Assembly: GCF_000204055.1 (NCBI RefSeq)
Contig: NW_006768793.1
Span: forward strand, 897,983 to 961,982
DNA: 64,000 bases
Direction: 5' to 3'
Origin: Melampsora larici-populina 98AG31
Lineage: Eukaryota > Basidiomycota > Pucciniomycetes > Pucciniales > Melampsoraceae
In this document: positions 1-11,814 of the stretch, piece by piece
Position numbering within the stretch: position 1 is the first letter of the stretch
Layout: each line of letters begins with the position of its first letter
The notes under the pieces: model-generated
The model's database searches: none
Seen by the model: only the letters and a program-made list of their open reading frames with translations
What the model was told of the DNA's origin: nothing
Translations under genes and position numbers: made by a program

Positions 1-2
1 CC

Positions 3-1640
3 GAGTTTCAAGAACTACTTATGATGATCAACCCCGCTACTCCGGCACTTCTATCCAACCAAACAGCGATCTTGGATAGAATTTTGTCCAATTATCGTTC
101 AATCCGAGCTGCTGTTGCTAGTGTTCTTTCTTCAGTTCCTTATGTCAGTATAACTTGCGATGGCTGGACGTCTCCCAGCAACCCCGCGATGCTCGGGGTG
201 ACGGCTCACTGGATTGACGATGACTTTGACATGCATGATGTCATTCTTGCTTTGAACCCAATTGACGGCCCTCACACTGGATCCAATCTTGCAGCTCTTC
301 TCAAACACTGTCTTGAAAAATTCAACATCACCGACAATCTTTATTGCATCACGGCGGATAATGCTTCTAACAATACTATCATGGGACAGACTCTTCAGAC
401 TATGATGCCTTCTTTTGATGCCTTGGATCGCCTCCATGGATGTGTTGCCCATGTGATCAACTTAGTGGCAAAATCAGGGATGGTTGCCTTTGATCGAAAG
501 ACGGTTCCGACTCCAGTAAATGCCCTCAATCCGCAAATTCCCCAACCATCTGTTGCCTTGTTTATTGAGTCCACTCCAAATTTGATGGTCACTAGTATCC
601 TTACGCGTATCCGGTCCTTCCACAAACAAATCAAACACAGCCCTCAGCTTACGGACGCCCTCAATAGCGCTGTCCAAGGCTGCGCCAAGCTCAAACGCAA
701 AGTCGGCTTGATTCACCAAGTTTCCACCCGCTGGTCTTCAACCCATGACTCACTTGAACAATTCCTTGAGCCCCAGCCTGTCATCCATTACATCTGCAAT
801 GGAAATGCCGCCCTTGAAGCTTTGGCGCTCAGTGAAGAAGAATGGACCCTTGTTGATACTCTGGTGCACTTTTTGGCTCCCATGGCTACTGTTATCAAAG
901 AAATCGAAGGTAATAAGGCTCCAACCTCCTCTACTGTTATACCAGACTATCAGTGGCTAGTGGAACGACTTGAATTGGTAAGTTTTATCAACTTACTTCA
1001 TTTTGTTTATTTACTTCCTAATTTAATCTTGTCTATTTGATTGTGTTGTAGGCTTGGCACAACTCCAACTGCAAAGAGTTGAAAGTATTGATCCTTCCAA
1101 TGATGAAAAAGATTTTTCATTATCAGGTAGCAGCTCAGAAAAAAGCGGTCTATATATGTGCAGCCATACTTGATCCTTGCCTCAAAGTCAATGCCATCAA
1201 AGCATCAACCATGGAATCCCTTGGTGGGGACCTGAAGATTTACTCAAATACTTCACCGAACAAGCCAGAAATTTGTACCAGCCCGTGATCCTGACGTCGA
1301 GATTGTCAAATCTGAAGAAAGTCTCAACCCCAATCACCCTCAACACTTTATCAAGCGCCGCAAGATGATTCCCATTGAACATGAGGTCAACGAGTATTTG
1401 ACTGCCCCTCAAGAAGATGAGTGTTGTGATGTTCTTCACGACTGGAAGATGAATCAACGACACTGGCCCAATCTAGCACGCATTGCAAGAGCCATGCTTG
1501 CTGTGCCTGCGACTAGCGCTCCGTCTGAAAGGTGTTTTTCTACTGCTTTAATAGTCATGAGTGACCATTGCGCCTCATTCACTACACAAAATCTTGAGGC
1601 ACAAGTTTGTCTCAAAAGTTGGTCCAAGCAATTCTTGTAG
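3..1640 (+). pseudogene. hAT-family transposase, C-terminal two thirds, frameshifted
   Basis: The frame is already open at base 3, so the start lies outside the window. Residues typical of hAT transposases are visible: an early CDGWTSPSNPAMLG stretch, an ITADNASNN catalytic-region motif, and a C-terminal dimerisation domain with VPATSAPSERCFS. An intron runs 978-1051 (GTAAGT...TGTAG). After it the coding signal changes frame twice (near 1220 and near 1280), so full-length protein cannot be made from this copy. The last frame ends with TAG at 1638-1640. In the family the enzyme cuts and pastes elements with 8-bp target duplications. The frameshifts could in principle be sequencing errors, but two in 60 bp favour real decay. 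Confidence 0.85.
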
Positions 1641-1929
1641 TAATTCTCCTTTCTTTTCAAGTAGTTATGATTTTTGTCCAGTTTCTTTTCTTTACTAGTA
1701 TACTTGATTAGTAGATACATGAATCTGAAATATATGCCACGATGTTTATGCACATCCTCTGCTTGTTCTCACATCTAAATGTGCGCTGAGCCCCGCTGAG
1801 CCCCAAGGCTCTTTGATCAGGGCGTGTCCCGCTGAGCCCTGCCCATTTTTTGAACTCCTACGGTACCTACCGGGGCGGGTCGATGCCCCGGGGCCTGCCA
1901 CGAAGTTCCACGGCCGGGTCATAGCCCTA
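1641..1929 (+). mobile_element. 3' terminal region of the hAT element, ending in a TIR
   Basis: Downstream of the transposase stop an AT-rich stretch passes into a GC-rich block (about 1780-1929) that ends GGCCGGGTCATAGCCCTA. The same layout and nearly the same end (GGCCGGGTCACAGCCCTA) close the MITE at 56671-57016. I therefore take 1929 as the 3' end of the hAT element. The 5' end lies outside the window, so the target duplication (expected next to GTCAAGAG at 1930-1937) cannot be checked. Confidence 0.65.
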
Positions 1930-4152
1930 GTCAAGAGTTGATATGTGTATATTACATAAGAAGTACTTGATATTACTATATGTAATTAAGTACAAACAAT
2001 AATAATAAATGATAAATGATAGAACCCCTAAAGATTGTAGTGATAGAAACAAATATCACTACAGTTAGGTTTAGAGACAAGAGTGTAAAAACCCCTCCTC
2101 TCTCATCCTTCAGGGACACACAAAGCTTTTATTACCCAAAACTTTTAAAAACCCACTTTGAAGTATTACTAAAGTTTCTTATGTATATAAGACTAGTGCT
2201 TTCTCTTCATTACTTTGAGAAGTTTCCTGACTAAAAGTAAGTAGTACTACTTTTTCTGGATCCTCTACTTCCCCTCAAAGTAGAAAAAAATAGGTTGGTG
2301 ACCTCAAACCAACCCAAGGCTAGTGACCTACATACAAGCACTTTTATTGGTGACCATAAGAACAACCAATTAGTGAAATCTAAATCACTCTTCAATCTGG
2401 CTAAGTGAAGATTGAAGGGAAGCCTTGGATCTAGCTTCCAATCTTTATAATACTTTTATTATAAAACTTCAATCTCATTTTTAGGAGTCATGCAACTGCA
2501 GTGTGTCTGGATTTGTCCAAACAGACCAGTTAACCTTTCCTTATCCTTCATTTCCTTTAATCACATTTCATTTTGAAATATAAGCATAATTACAATAATT
2601 ACAATAAACCAAAGCCTTAACCCTCACAGACAGTCTCAGACTTCTGTGACACATTTTGTGTGGTAAGCACAAATAGAACAGCTTGAAGGTTCCAACACAA
2701 GAAGTAATTTTGGATGTTGTTCACCTTTTGTTTGTATTTGGGAATCTGCTCACCATCCAAATTTGCACTCTCCCGGTCAAGAGTTAGATGATGTGTAGCC
2801 CATACAGGCTGTTTACACAGTCCAATGGCTTGGATCATTTTCCACACACCATGTATATCAGCTGTGTTTTTGCTTTCTACATGGTCCGGTGGTAATGCTC
2901 TTAAAAGGACATCATCATAAACCACAGGTGTTAACATTGGGCAGCTTTCTCTCAACATAGTTGGAACACATACTGATAGCTTGTGAATTTCATTGCACTG
3001 CAAGAACAAACTATGCTGGAATTGAGTACAATAGAAAGGTGGAAAAGTAACGTCAGAGAAAAATAATATGGGAAATTTAGTATCTCAATGGTATGATGCA
3101 CAGCGTAAAAACTCAAGTGTCATGTTGAGATGCTCATGCAAAAGACATCTTGTAATGAGTAGATCCAAGCTTCAAATGAGCTCAAGCACCATGTACAGAC
3201 AATCCTTTCTTGAGTTCCTTGGGCGGTGATACAATTGAAATCAGGAAGTCTGATATCCTTTTCTGAGACTACGGGGGTGCTGGAATTTCACCAAAGTCTC
3301 ACAAAGAAACTGAACAAAACTTTTTTCATTTTTTTTTCAAACATCTGTCCGTGCACTTTGACATGCTGTTGGAAAATGGACACTGTGATGAGCAGAGGAA
3401 ATCATGTTTTCAATACCCAAAACTGATACACTGGAAGTGATGAGCAAGTTTCTCAGTCTTTTATGGCAAGATAGTGTGGCATATCTTGAATCACTGATGT
3501 TACAAAACAATCATCACCAGACATTTGACACAAAAAGAAAGATACAAAAGGACTTAAAATGAGAGAGATTCAATATTCAGTAGTTAGACTTGGATCACAA
3601 GTTTATTGTCAAGCTCCAGCTTTGTGTGGTTGAGAACCTAGCTTCTGGGTGTTCTTTGGGACTTAGGATGCTGATGGTACAGGAGTGGAAGGGGTTGCAT
3701 TAGTATTTCTGATTGCACTTGGCTTTGGCTTTGCATTAGGGTCTGATGTGGTGGTATTGGATGACAAGAGAGGATGAGAATCAGATCCATTGGTCTTGCT
3801 TCCTGCGCTGGGTTTTGGTTGTCCCTCTGGTTTCCTTGCGGGGTCAATTGTTTGTGGTTGACCTGGTTTGAGGACCTTGGTACTGTTCATTTTCTCACAT
3901 CCACCACATACTGAAGTTTTGTAACAAGGGAAGGAGTGCGTGGTCAGCCGTCCTGGAGCTCTTTGGTAGGGGTATACTGCCGCTTGAAATGAATGGCTCA
4001 CCCATGGGGACTAAGAGCGTTTGGCAGGCAATGGTGTCGACTTTTTGGTTGTGGCCTGGTTTCGGGTCGATTCTATGCAATGCTGCGCACTTTATATATG
4101 ATACTCTTTGGTCAGTATGTGCTTCCTGAATGAAGAAAAGTCGTGGATATTA
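1930..4152. other. AT-rich intergenic stretch with unclassified coding-like relic
   Basis: No convincing gene is seen. On the minus strand, about 3430-2617, there are protein-like stretches separated by stops and frame changes, the longest open piece covering 3009-2617 (130 codons, no clear ATG start). I do not recognise a domain; it could be a decayed transposon gene. A minus-strand Ser/Pro-rich open frame around 4001-3660 contains VCGGCEK but has no ATG start in a good context. Confidence 0.35.
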
Positions 4153-4550
4153 CTTTTTCTAAAATGAATGGCACCCCTGGCCCGAGAAAAAAATATTTTT
4201 CAGCGCCGCAGTCCCCGCAGCCGGTGCAGTGATGCATACAGAATCCAGATCAGCTGGCTGACGCGGCCTGCTGAGCACTGTAATTGGCAATCACTCACCG
4301 AACTCCCTCTACGATTGGCTTTCAACACCCACTTCCTCGACATTTTTCCTGACGCCTCAAACCAATTGCTTCATCGATCACACGTAAGTCGTCCTATCAG
4401 CTTTCTAGCACACCTATTCCACGTTGACTTATAACCTTTTCTCTTTTTCTTTTTCTTTTTCTTTGACTTGGACTTTGATTTTGATTTTCTCTTCTTTTTT
4501 TGACCATGTAGATCAAAGACTACCCCGATTCAAACAGAGACCGTCATATG
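4153..4550 (+). repeat. Left arm of the long inverted repeat
   Basis: It begins CTTTTTCTAAAATGAATGGC next to TA (4151-4152), contains a (CTTTTT) tract around 4440-4466, and pairs with 5409-5829 in opposite orientation. The open frame 4168-4434 exists in both arms because the DNA is duplicated, not because it is a conserved protein. Confidence 0.85.
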
Positions 4551-5408
4551 TCTAGTTTTGCTACAGGTCACGGAGAAGGGATGGGCATTTGATTGAGATC
4601 TCATTGATTTAATTGAATTTTTTATTATCTAGTTAACGAACACAATCATTCTGTTGATCGGATTGATATCACAATTGTTTCTTTACCCGATGTATCTTTT
4701 TTATTGAATCTCTTTAATACTTTTGAATGTCTCTTGATTTTTGTGCTGTCTGACTCAGAAATCAATGCAAAGAAGGAAACTTTTGTTTGATTTGCCATTC
4801 AAAACCAAACTTATCTACAAAACATCAAATTAAATTGTTCATATTTATTTGAACAACTTTTAACATTTCAGTTAAGATTTTAGGATGAACGAACTAGATA
4901 CTGGATCCTCTATTTTAGTGAGATTTGATTGAAAAACATTGAGATTATCAATATAATTGAAAGTTTTTTGTCGATGCGACAAAGAATGAAAAAGACAATA
5001 AGCTGGATCATGTTCTGCTTGAGTAACTATAAGTTGTTTGGCGTCATTTATGTTGGATCATAAGTGAGATTAATGGGACTTTCTCAGTTTGTAGGCTCAT
5101 ACTTTTGGAACACAGTGAACTTGCATTGATCAAAACAAAAACAAAAAGTGTGAGTCATCACAACCACAAATAAGAACTGAGAACAAATACTAGCATAAGC
5201 ATCAATTACTACAACTTGAAAAGTCATTAACAGGAACCATGAGTTATGATATCCTAGAGCAAAACTTATCATAAGGACACATTTTTTGTAAAAAAAAAGG
5301 AAATGGTGGTCTGGTACCAGAGATAGGCCAAGTACGAGACCACCCCAAATCACTCATAACCACCCTCAATCACTTGAAATCATCTCAAAAGTGAGTATCA
5401 TCTTTGCT

Positions 5409-5829
5409 TATGACGGTGTCGGTTTGAACAAGGAGTTGGGGTAGTCTTTGATCTACATGGTCAAAAAAAGAAGAGAAAATCAAAATCAAAGTCCAAGTCA
5501 AAGAAAAAGAAAAAGAAAAAGAAAAAGAAAAAGAAAAAGAAAAAAGGTTATAAGTCAACGTGGAATAGGTGTGCTAGAAAGCTGATAGGACGACTTACGT
5601 GTGATCGATGAAGCAATTGGTTTGAGGCGTCAGGAAAAATGTCGAGGAAGTGGGTGTTGAAAGCCAATCGTAGAGGGAGTTCGGTGAGTGATTGCCAATT
5701 ACAGTGCTCAGCAGGCCGCGTCAGCCAGCTGATCTGGATTCTGTATGCATCACTGCACCGGCTGCGGGGACTGCGGCGCTGAAAAATATTTTTTTCTCGG
5801 GCCAGGGGTGCCATTCATTTTAGAAAAAG
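5409..5829 (-). repeat. Right arm of the long inverted repeat
   Basis: Reverse complement of 4153-4550, ending at AGAAAAAG followed by TA (5830-5831). It carries a longer (GAAAAA) tract (about 5503-5545) than the left arm, an expected slippage difference. Confidence 0.85.
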
Positions 5830-6291
5830 TAATAAATAATCAACACACCAAGCCAATCTGCCATAGGGTATTTGCACCACGTGACGAAGGAACGGCTTTT
5901 TTACATTGCCTCTACTGGAGAGAGAATTAGTGGATGCATAAGAGGTGAGACGATGTGGACAGTCACAGTTTTCAGTCACAGTGTCTAGTTCTTGACTGCG
6001 GAGACGTGGCGTAGCTTCGCGCGGCGTGCAAGTCGAATTGACCGTTCCAAGGACAATTGATCATAATTCAGCAGACGGTATCGACCAGACACTGAACCCA
6101 CCTGCAATGATATAATCCACATCTGCAGTACGGGAGACTGCACTCCAAACTTGTGTGATGATGAGATGAAGGACTGCGTAAGTCTGCGCTCAAGTGATGG
6201 GATTTTTTGCTTATAAACTCAGCATTCCACACGTTATAATTCCACTTAGTGATTGAACCCCACCTATCTCCTTATACTTTTCAAATCCATC
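5830..6291. other. Intergenic, upstream of the DUF7872-type gene
   Basis: About 460 bp with no coding signal recognised. It should contain the promoter of the gene starting at 6292. No single TATA box stands out. Confidence 0.4.
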
Positions 6292-8166
6292 ATGCGCCCG
6301 TTTCATCACCAAAGCTTAGCTCTTCTCGTCCTCTCTCCAATATCCACAGTTCTGTCGCTTGGATCAAGATGCGAGACGGGAATCATAGCACGGGAGACAT
6401 GGTCGGATATGAATATCGACTCTTATTTATCTAATGGAACAATTTGGAGGAATTTGACACTTGCGGTTGGCTGTTTCCCGTATCCATACTATCTACACCT
6501 CATCAAAAGTACTTAATACGATTCTACTTGATATAGGGATATGCAAAAACTGTCGGAGCCAACAACTTTCGATGTGGGATTGGCCAACAATGTTTGGTTG
6601 GTCAAGTTTGCAGTCCTGTGGAATCACCAGCTTGGCATGTGCTGTATGCGATACAGGAATTTAATCTGAGGATGAACCTCTTATACAAAGTCTCAGCGTT
6701 TGCGATCGACATAGTCAAAGGTAAGATCGTCTGAGGCCCGAGCATTATCTGTGGACAAAATCTGACAAGCTGGGAATCGTTCAAAGAAACCACATCGGCA
6801 ATCATTAGTGACCTGTAAGTTAAGGCTCTAGGTGATGATCTCAAAGACGATCTTCTAATATGCATCTCGTTCTCTTTTTCCAAGGACGAAACCCGACACG
6901 ACCCCCAGAGCAGTGATGGCTGCTGCCGCATTCATTGGACTCTTTGCTTCCCTGACCGGACTATCTTCTTTGTTGATTGCCGCAATATCTGTTGAAATAA
7001 TAGAGGTTCAACTCTTATCAACACTCAATCTGGTTTTGGCAGGCGCCGTGGTTGTTCTACCAGACGTGGCACCGGCGGTCTCTACACGTCCAGAGCGGAA
7101 GGAATTTGTCTCTGTGGGTATCCTTAACGTATACGAGACTTGTGTACACCGTATCTCAGAAATCGGGTTAATAACGATGTCTCTATTTTATAGCTGGCCG
7201 CTATTGGGCATCATATCTCCAAGTGGGGGTTGGAATATCATCAACATCTCGATACATGGATCAATAACGTTTTAAATGCTCCGATGAGTTCACCTGGAGG
7301 ACTGATTGATATAATCAAGGGTGGGACATTCTTCATGGACAAACAACCAACATCTGTCCAGCAAATCCTCGATGGTTATCGCGATGTTCTTGAAGCTCGT
7401 GTTGTTGTGGCTGTACTCCGAGCAAAGGTAACGTACAAGAAGCTAATGCCATCTGTTTTCCGCCTCATTTGACAAGTTTATTATTCTTCACAGAATGCCT
7501 TCATCACTCGGGGAAATGTACGTTTTGTTAATTCCCGTATCTACCAAGATCCTACATATTTGTTTTGACATTTATCTATTCTGAAAAGGACTTGTGCACA
7601 GGTAAAGGTCCCAATGGCGCCGATGTGGGGAGTAGCCGCTTATCATGGTGCGATAAATCAGGAGTGTAAGTGCTGTGAAACTATTTTTTTGTTCATTCCA
7701 AATAGCTGAGAATTCCTAAACCTGTACAGAATGATGAGAATAGTGCTTGCTCATGGTGACAAGGTCGAAAAAGATATATATGCCGGCGAAATAATTGCAG
7801 CCAAATACGGACTTTCAACTGAACTTATCACTTCTTCATCCTGGGCCTGTCAGCAGAAGTATGGGATTGGTTATGATCCATACAAAAACAAGTAAGATAT
7901 GATATTTGTGAAATGATGGATGAGGAAGAACTTGACACCTGATCATACAACATATCTCCGTCTAGGCCTCTTCCAAATGACATCCATGCTGAATGTGTGA
8001 TAAACTTACCTGTATGTGATTGCACTCGGACAGGTGAGTCTTTCTTATACTATATAATAGCTTGTTCTTGTTCTTATTCATTATTTGAATCATAGACATT
8101 CAAAAGGCCCGTCAAGATCATGGGTTAGCTGTTGCGTGTCGGGGTGTTGGGTTCCTTCCCATATGA
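6292..8166 (+). CDS. DUF7872-type secreted protein, one in-frame TGA
   Basis: Starts at the ATG followed by a hydrophobic leader (MRPFHHQSLALLVLSPIS), a likely signal peptide. Exons by splice-phase reading: 6292-6465, 6537-6814, 6885-7113 (this donor is the least certain), 7194-7427, 7494-7517, 7589-7665, 7730-7891, 7966-8033, 8096-8166, about 438 codons. Features that match my memory of the rust DUF7872 family: NNFRCGIGQQCLVGQVCSP near the N-terminus, a hydrophobic middle segment (MAAAAFIGLFASLTGLSSLL), and a C-terminal block with SWACQQKYG and LPVCDCTRTDIQ. The function of the family is not known to me. Codon 6732-6734 is TGA; it lies inside a 15-nt GT...AG string (6721-6735) whose removal would restore the frame. 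The locus is either a young pseudogene or carries a collapsed intron. Confidence 0.65.
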
Positions 8167-9251
8167 TGACGAGTGTCAAAAGTTCCTGTAAACCCATTGT
8201 GTTTTGAATATGTAGTTTACACCTTCCCCGCAAACTTTCAAATCCCATGTTTATTTACAAAATGTAATTTCTCTTCATCGAGTTGGTGCTCTCAAAATAA
8301 TTGTGAAGGCAATATTCTTATGAGGAGATAGTCCCTGGTCATCATGAACGTCCGTCGGTGCTTGTGAGCTTCGGATTGATGCCTCGGGTGGATCCGGGCC
8401 GACGTGTCTAGTCCATGAACACTCCGGACTCAAAGGCGAGGCATTTTTGTTGTCGGTGATGGTTGGTTTTTGAGGGCTGGGTCACGGGTGTCGACTCAGC
8501 CATGCATTTGGATTTGGAAACGCCTGCAACAACTCGCCTCGATGAATGCTCTTGCAAGTTTCGTTCAACATTTAATTTGTGCACTGGATGTTGCTTGATC
8601 GAAGTCGGACCAGCGCTCTGCCACCAGTTTGGCCTTCCTTGACGCCACTTGGTCACCGCTGCTTCACTGGATTTCCTTATACCAGGGGCAAGGTAGATGT
8701 TTCATCACCATTTGAAGTGTTATCGTTTCCACCTTACATTGTTTTCCTCATCATCTGTCGGCCGCGCGCCGGAGTCAAAGTACAGCTACACGGCTTGGCC
8801 CCTTTGACTTATCCAGGACGACACATGAGGGTTGAATCATGAAGGCAAAATGTGCTCGTGGAAACTCTTGTAGATCAAACGCCGAGCTGAGGAGCCTGAA
8901 AGATTATAAAACCATCCTCATATGCGCGCTCGCAGGTCACATTCCACTATTTCAATCATCCATTTAACGCGCATTGCACTATTTAAAGTATCCTACATCA
9001 TTCATTTTATAAAACCCATAAATTATCAGAGCTTTGCTTCATCGTAAATTATTATAGCATACAAGCGCGACTTTCTGCTCACACAACTTGACATTCCATT
9101 TTGACTTTAACATATCCGTGGAGTAAAGTTCCAAGAACACTGAAGATTTCATTGCGACCCAAATAATCAAGAAGCTGAGTCAAAAAGCCCGACTGTAAAC
9201 CGCAATCTCTCCTCAGGCTTATCAAGATAACAAAAATCTGATTTGGAAAAG
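8167..9251. other. Intergenic region
   Basis: No gene or repeat is recognised. The last 250 bp should hold the promoter and leader of the secreted-protein gene starting at 9252. Confidence 0.4.
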
Positions 9252-10526
9252 ATGGAGTCGATTTTCTTGTTAATGACTATCCTATCGTCACTCTTTTTAC
9301 CGAGCATCCAAGACTCTACTACAAGCAAGACATTTTCAAGTAGTAGTAATTACAGGAGTACCACCACGACTACGTCGACGGACAATATTCATGTTCATAG
9401 TGGCCATTCCGTGATCCTCAAGAGCTACTCTCTGGGCGGGGACGGAGTCATGTGTCAACATAGAGCTAGACCAAACACTGTTCAACCTGGAAACAACAAT
9501 CTAGTAGGCGCTCCAGTGGCAGTGAACCTTACAGCTGTGAACTGTCAAGTGCAATGTTACCCTAGTAAGTCGCCAAGATATTGAGCTGATAATTACTAGG
9601 GATTGATTTTCTGATGCAATCCTATTCGCGCTTCAGGTAATTATCAACCTCCTAATGAGGTAATTTAGAAACACTTATTCCTCATGATGTTCTTCATTGG
9701 CGGAGGTCTCTTTGAATACTAACAATTTCTTTCCTTGGTAATACTACAATACATTGGACTAGCGTGACTGCCAACATCTCATTGATACGTTTCGTCTTCC
9801 AGGATTGGGGTCGGTTGAAATTCAACCTGGTCAGTTTCTCATTATCGGATCCCCTATTGCCTAGAAACCCTGCTCATTTATTTCTTCCTACATAGAAACT
9901 CGACTATATGTATCCTACAAGACTTGCTTGGTAATTTTGTGAGTTAAAAATGCTTTTTTAAAGACCATGTAAAGAACTTCAGGGTTAATCCTTCCCGCTT
10001 TTGGTACAAATCCCTTAGTGAGAACCAAAGGAAAGAGAACCCCTTGATCGAGGTAAGCCATCAAGTCACTTTAAATCTTCATATCTTTCTCTTGATATCT
10101 TCATGGCCTTGATGAATCCATCTTATTTTAAAGTACACTTGGGCTAGATTGGGATGCGAGACCAACAGAGTAGTGGTGCAGTGCGAGGCTAGCCCGTATG
10201 AACAACCAGAAGTAAGTAGTTTATCCTCCAATACCAGTTCAATTTCCATTTGCTTATTCAAGACTTTTGGATAGGGTGGATCATGCATCTTTGGGAAAAG
10301 GCATATGACTGATAGCTACTCTGTGGAACAAGGCGAAGCGTATATGAACCTTAGACATAGTGGAGTAAGTCCAATTCATCCAAACTAAATATTATATACA
10401 AGAAAACTTTCACTCCCCTTGATCCTGGCTGATATCAATGAGTAAATATCTTGCTACCAGATCCAAATCTCTGTTCAACCTGCTCGCAAGAACAGAAATA
10501 AATTTGCCGATGATAATCCAAACTGA
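9252..10526 (+). CDS. Eight-exon cysteine-containing secreted protein, effector candidate
   Basis: Exons 9252-9564, 9637-9659 (23 nt), 9763-9829, 9896-9930 (35 nt), 9975-10052, 10134-10211, 10275-10364, 10461-10526 join in phase to 249 residues plus TGA. All introns are GT-AG and 59-103 bp. The ATG at 9252 opens MESIFLLMTILSSLFLPS, a signal peptide. A Ser/Thr-rich stretch follows, then a region with eight cysteines: one in VMCQH, two in NCQVQC, and one each in RDCQH, KTCLN, LGCET, QCEAS and GSCIF, enough for four disulfides. No catalytic motif is recognised. Size, leader and cysteines suggest an extracellular or haustorial secreted protein; the role is unknown. An alternative 163-codon frame at 10438-10929 overlaps exon 8 and is rejected. 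Confidence 0.72.
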
Positions 10527-11814
10527 CAGGACACCCTACTCACGACTTCAAGCATTTTGGATCATATGCCAATGTATAGCAATAATCAAAGCCTTTGGGA
10601 CTATTGACTATGATAATAGATTCCTAGATGTTTATGGACAGTTTGAATTTGGTAAAACATTGATTTTAGTTTGTTTACACTTCTTTATGTTTTTAGGGAC
10701 ATTTTCTTTCAAAATTTGTTTCGTGTTTACATTGATTGTGAGTAATAGCAATGCATATACATATACAGATGTTCAGGTGAATCTACTGATAGCGGCTGAT
10801 AACGGGATATCAAAAAATGGCAATTATGAGAGTCAGATTTACTTACTTGCACGTGTCAATCCAGACGGGGTGTTGACCTTACTTATTATGTTGGTATCAA
10901 TAATATCAGCATGTTTTCAATTTCTCTGAAATTTATTCATCTTTGTTCATCTGATAAAATCATTTCCCTATGCATTTTTCGCGGTCCAACCTTGCCCCCT
11001 ATTCTCTTTTCCAAAGGTGTATAGGCCATCCTATGGCCATGGGGTGATGATGTTGTATCTACATAGCATTTATCTGGTTGAGGCTTGGGCGGTCTTTGGC
11101 CTTGGGACTTTCGTTATCACGGGTCATTTGAAGCTGTTGTTTTCCTTTGAGGGTCTTTAATGCGTCTCTGTCATCAATCAATTGAAAGGAAAGTTTCAAA
11201 TAGAAAGATAATCCTCCTAGGATCAAATGATATGTGATACACAGATTTGAAGCTTTTTCACAGCTATTCATTCATTTCACGGATAGTCAGTATCACAATG
11301 CAAAATTGGAACATCATCTTGTTTCGCCATGTTACATATGCAGCTTTTGATTATATGTTTCCAGAGGATTGTTAGCTTTCTGTTTAACTGGCTATATGCT
11401 CCAGATTAAAACTTGAGATCACTTTGATTTGTCAAGTTTCCGATTCTTTTTTCGAGCAGATCAACTTCAGGAAGCTCGCACCTGCCTATATGTTGTTCTC
11501 CGAGTCCTATTGTATTGGTATATCCTATGAGTTGCCCGAGAAAGTCTCAAGTTGGATTCAGATCTTAAAGACACTCAAGTTGATCTTAAACCGACGATTG
11601 CGGATGCTCTTAAAGTCTGAGTCTCCTGTACAGAAACTGTTTGCCAAGTATTCCTAAGATGATCTGACCATAAGCACAGCCTAAGTCGAGTTTGATCGGA
11701 AAACCGACCTTGTGAGTTTAGAAGAGTCAACGGGAGCATTCGGACAGATTTGTTGGTTGCTGCTTTGCTCATTCTACAAGCCTGAACGGACACCTCAACT
11801 CGTCATTCATCATC
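10527..11814. other. Intergenic region
   Basis: About 1.3 kb without a supported gene. Short open frames on both strands have no splice-consistent extension or recognisable domain. Confidence 0.4.

Larger units (their letters stand above)
4153..5829. mobile_element. Foldback/TIR element with arms of about 400 bp
   Basis: The two ends are reverse complements of each other: left arm 4153-4550, right arm 5409-5829. An 88-codon stretch (4168-4434 on plus, 5548-5814 on minus) translates identically in both arms, so the arms are at least nearly identical. Each arm starts CTTTTTCTAAAATG and is flanked by TA, as expected for a Tc1/mariner-like TA target; longer flank identity is not seen. The arms differ at their inner ends in the copy number of an (AAAAAG) microsatellite and in a small indel. 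The spacer of about 860 bp has no recognisable gene, so the element is non-autonomous. Confidence 0.8.

Noticed and set aside
4168..4434. 88-codon frame found twice with identical translation
   Set aside because: The identity comes from the inverted-repeat arms of the foldback element; it is not evidence of a conserved protein.
10438..10929. 163-codon hydrophobic open frame starting with ATG
   Set aside because: It overlaps exon 8 of the eight-exon secreted-protein gene in another frame, and no domain is visible. The spliced model has seven phase-consistent junctions and is preferred.
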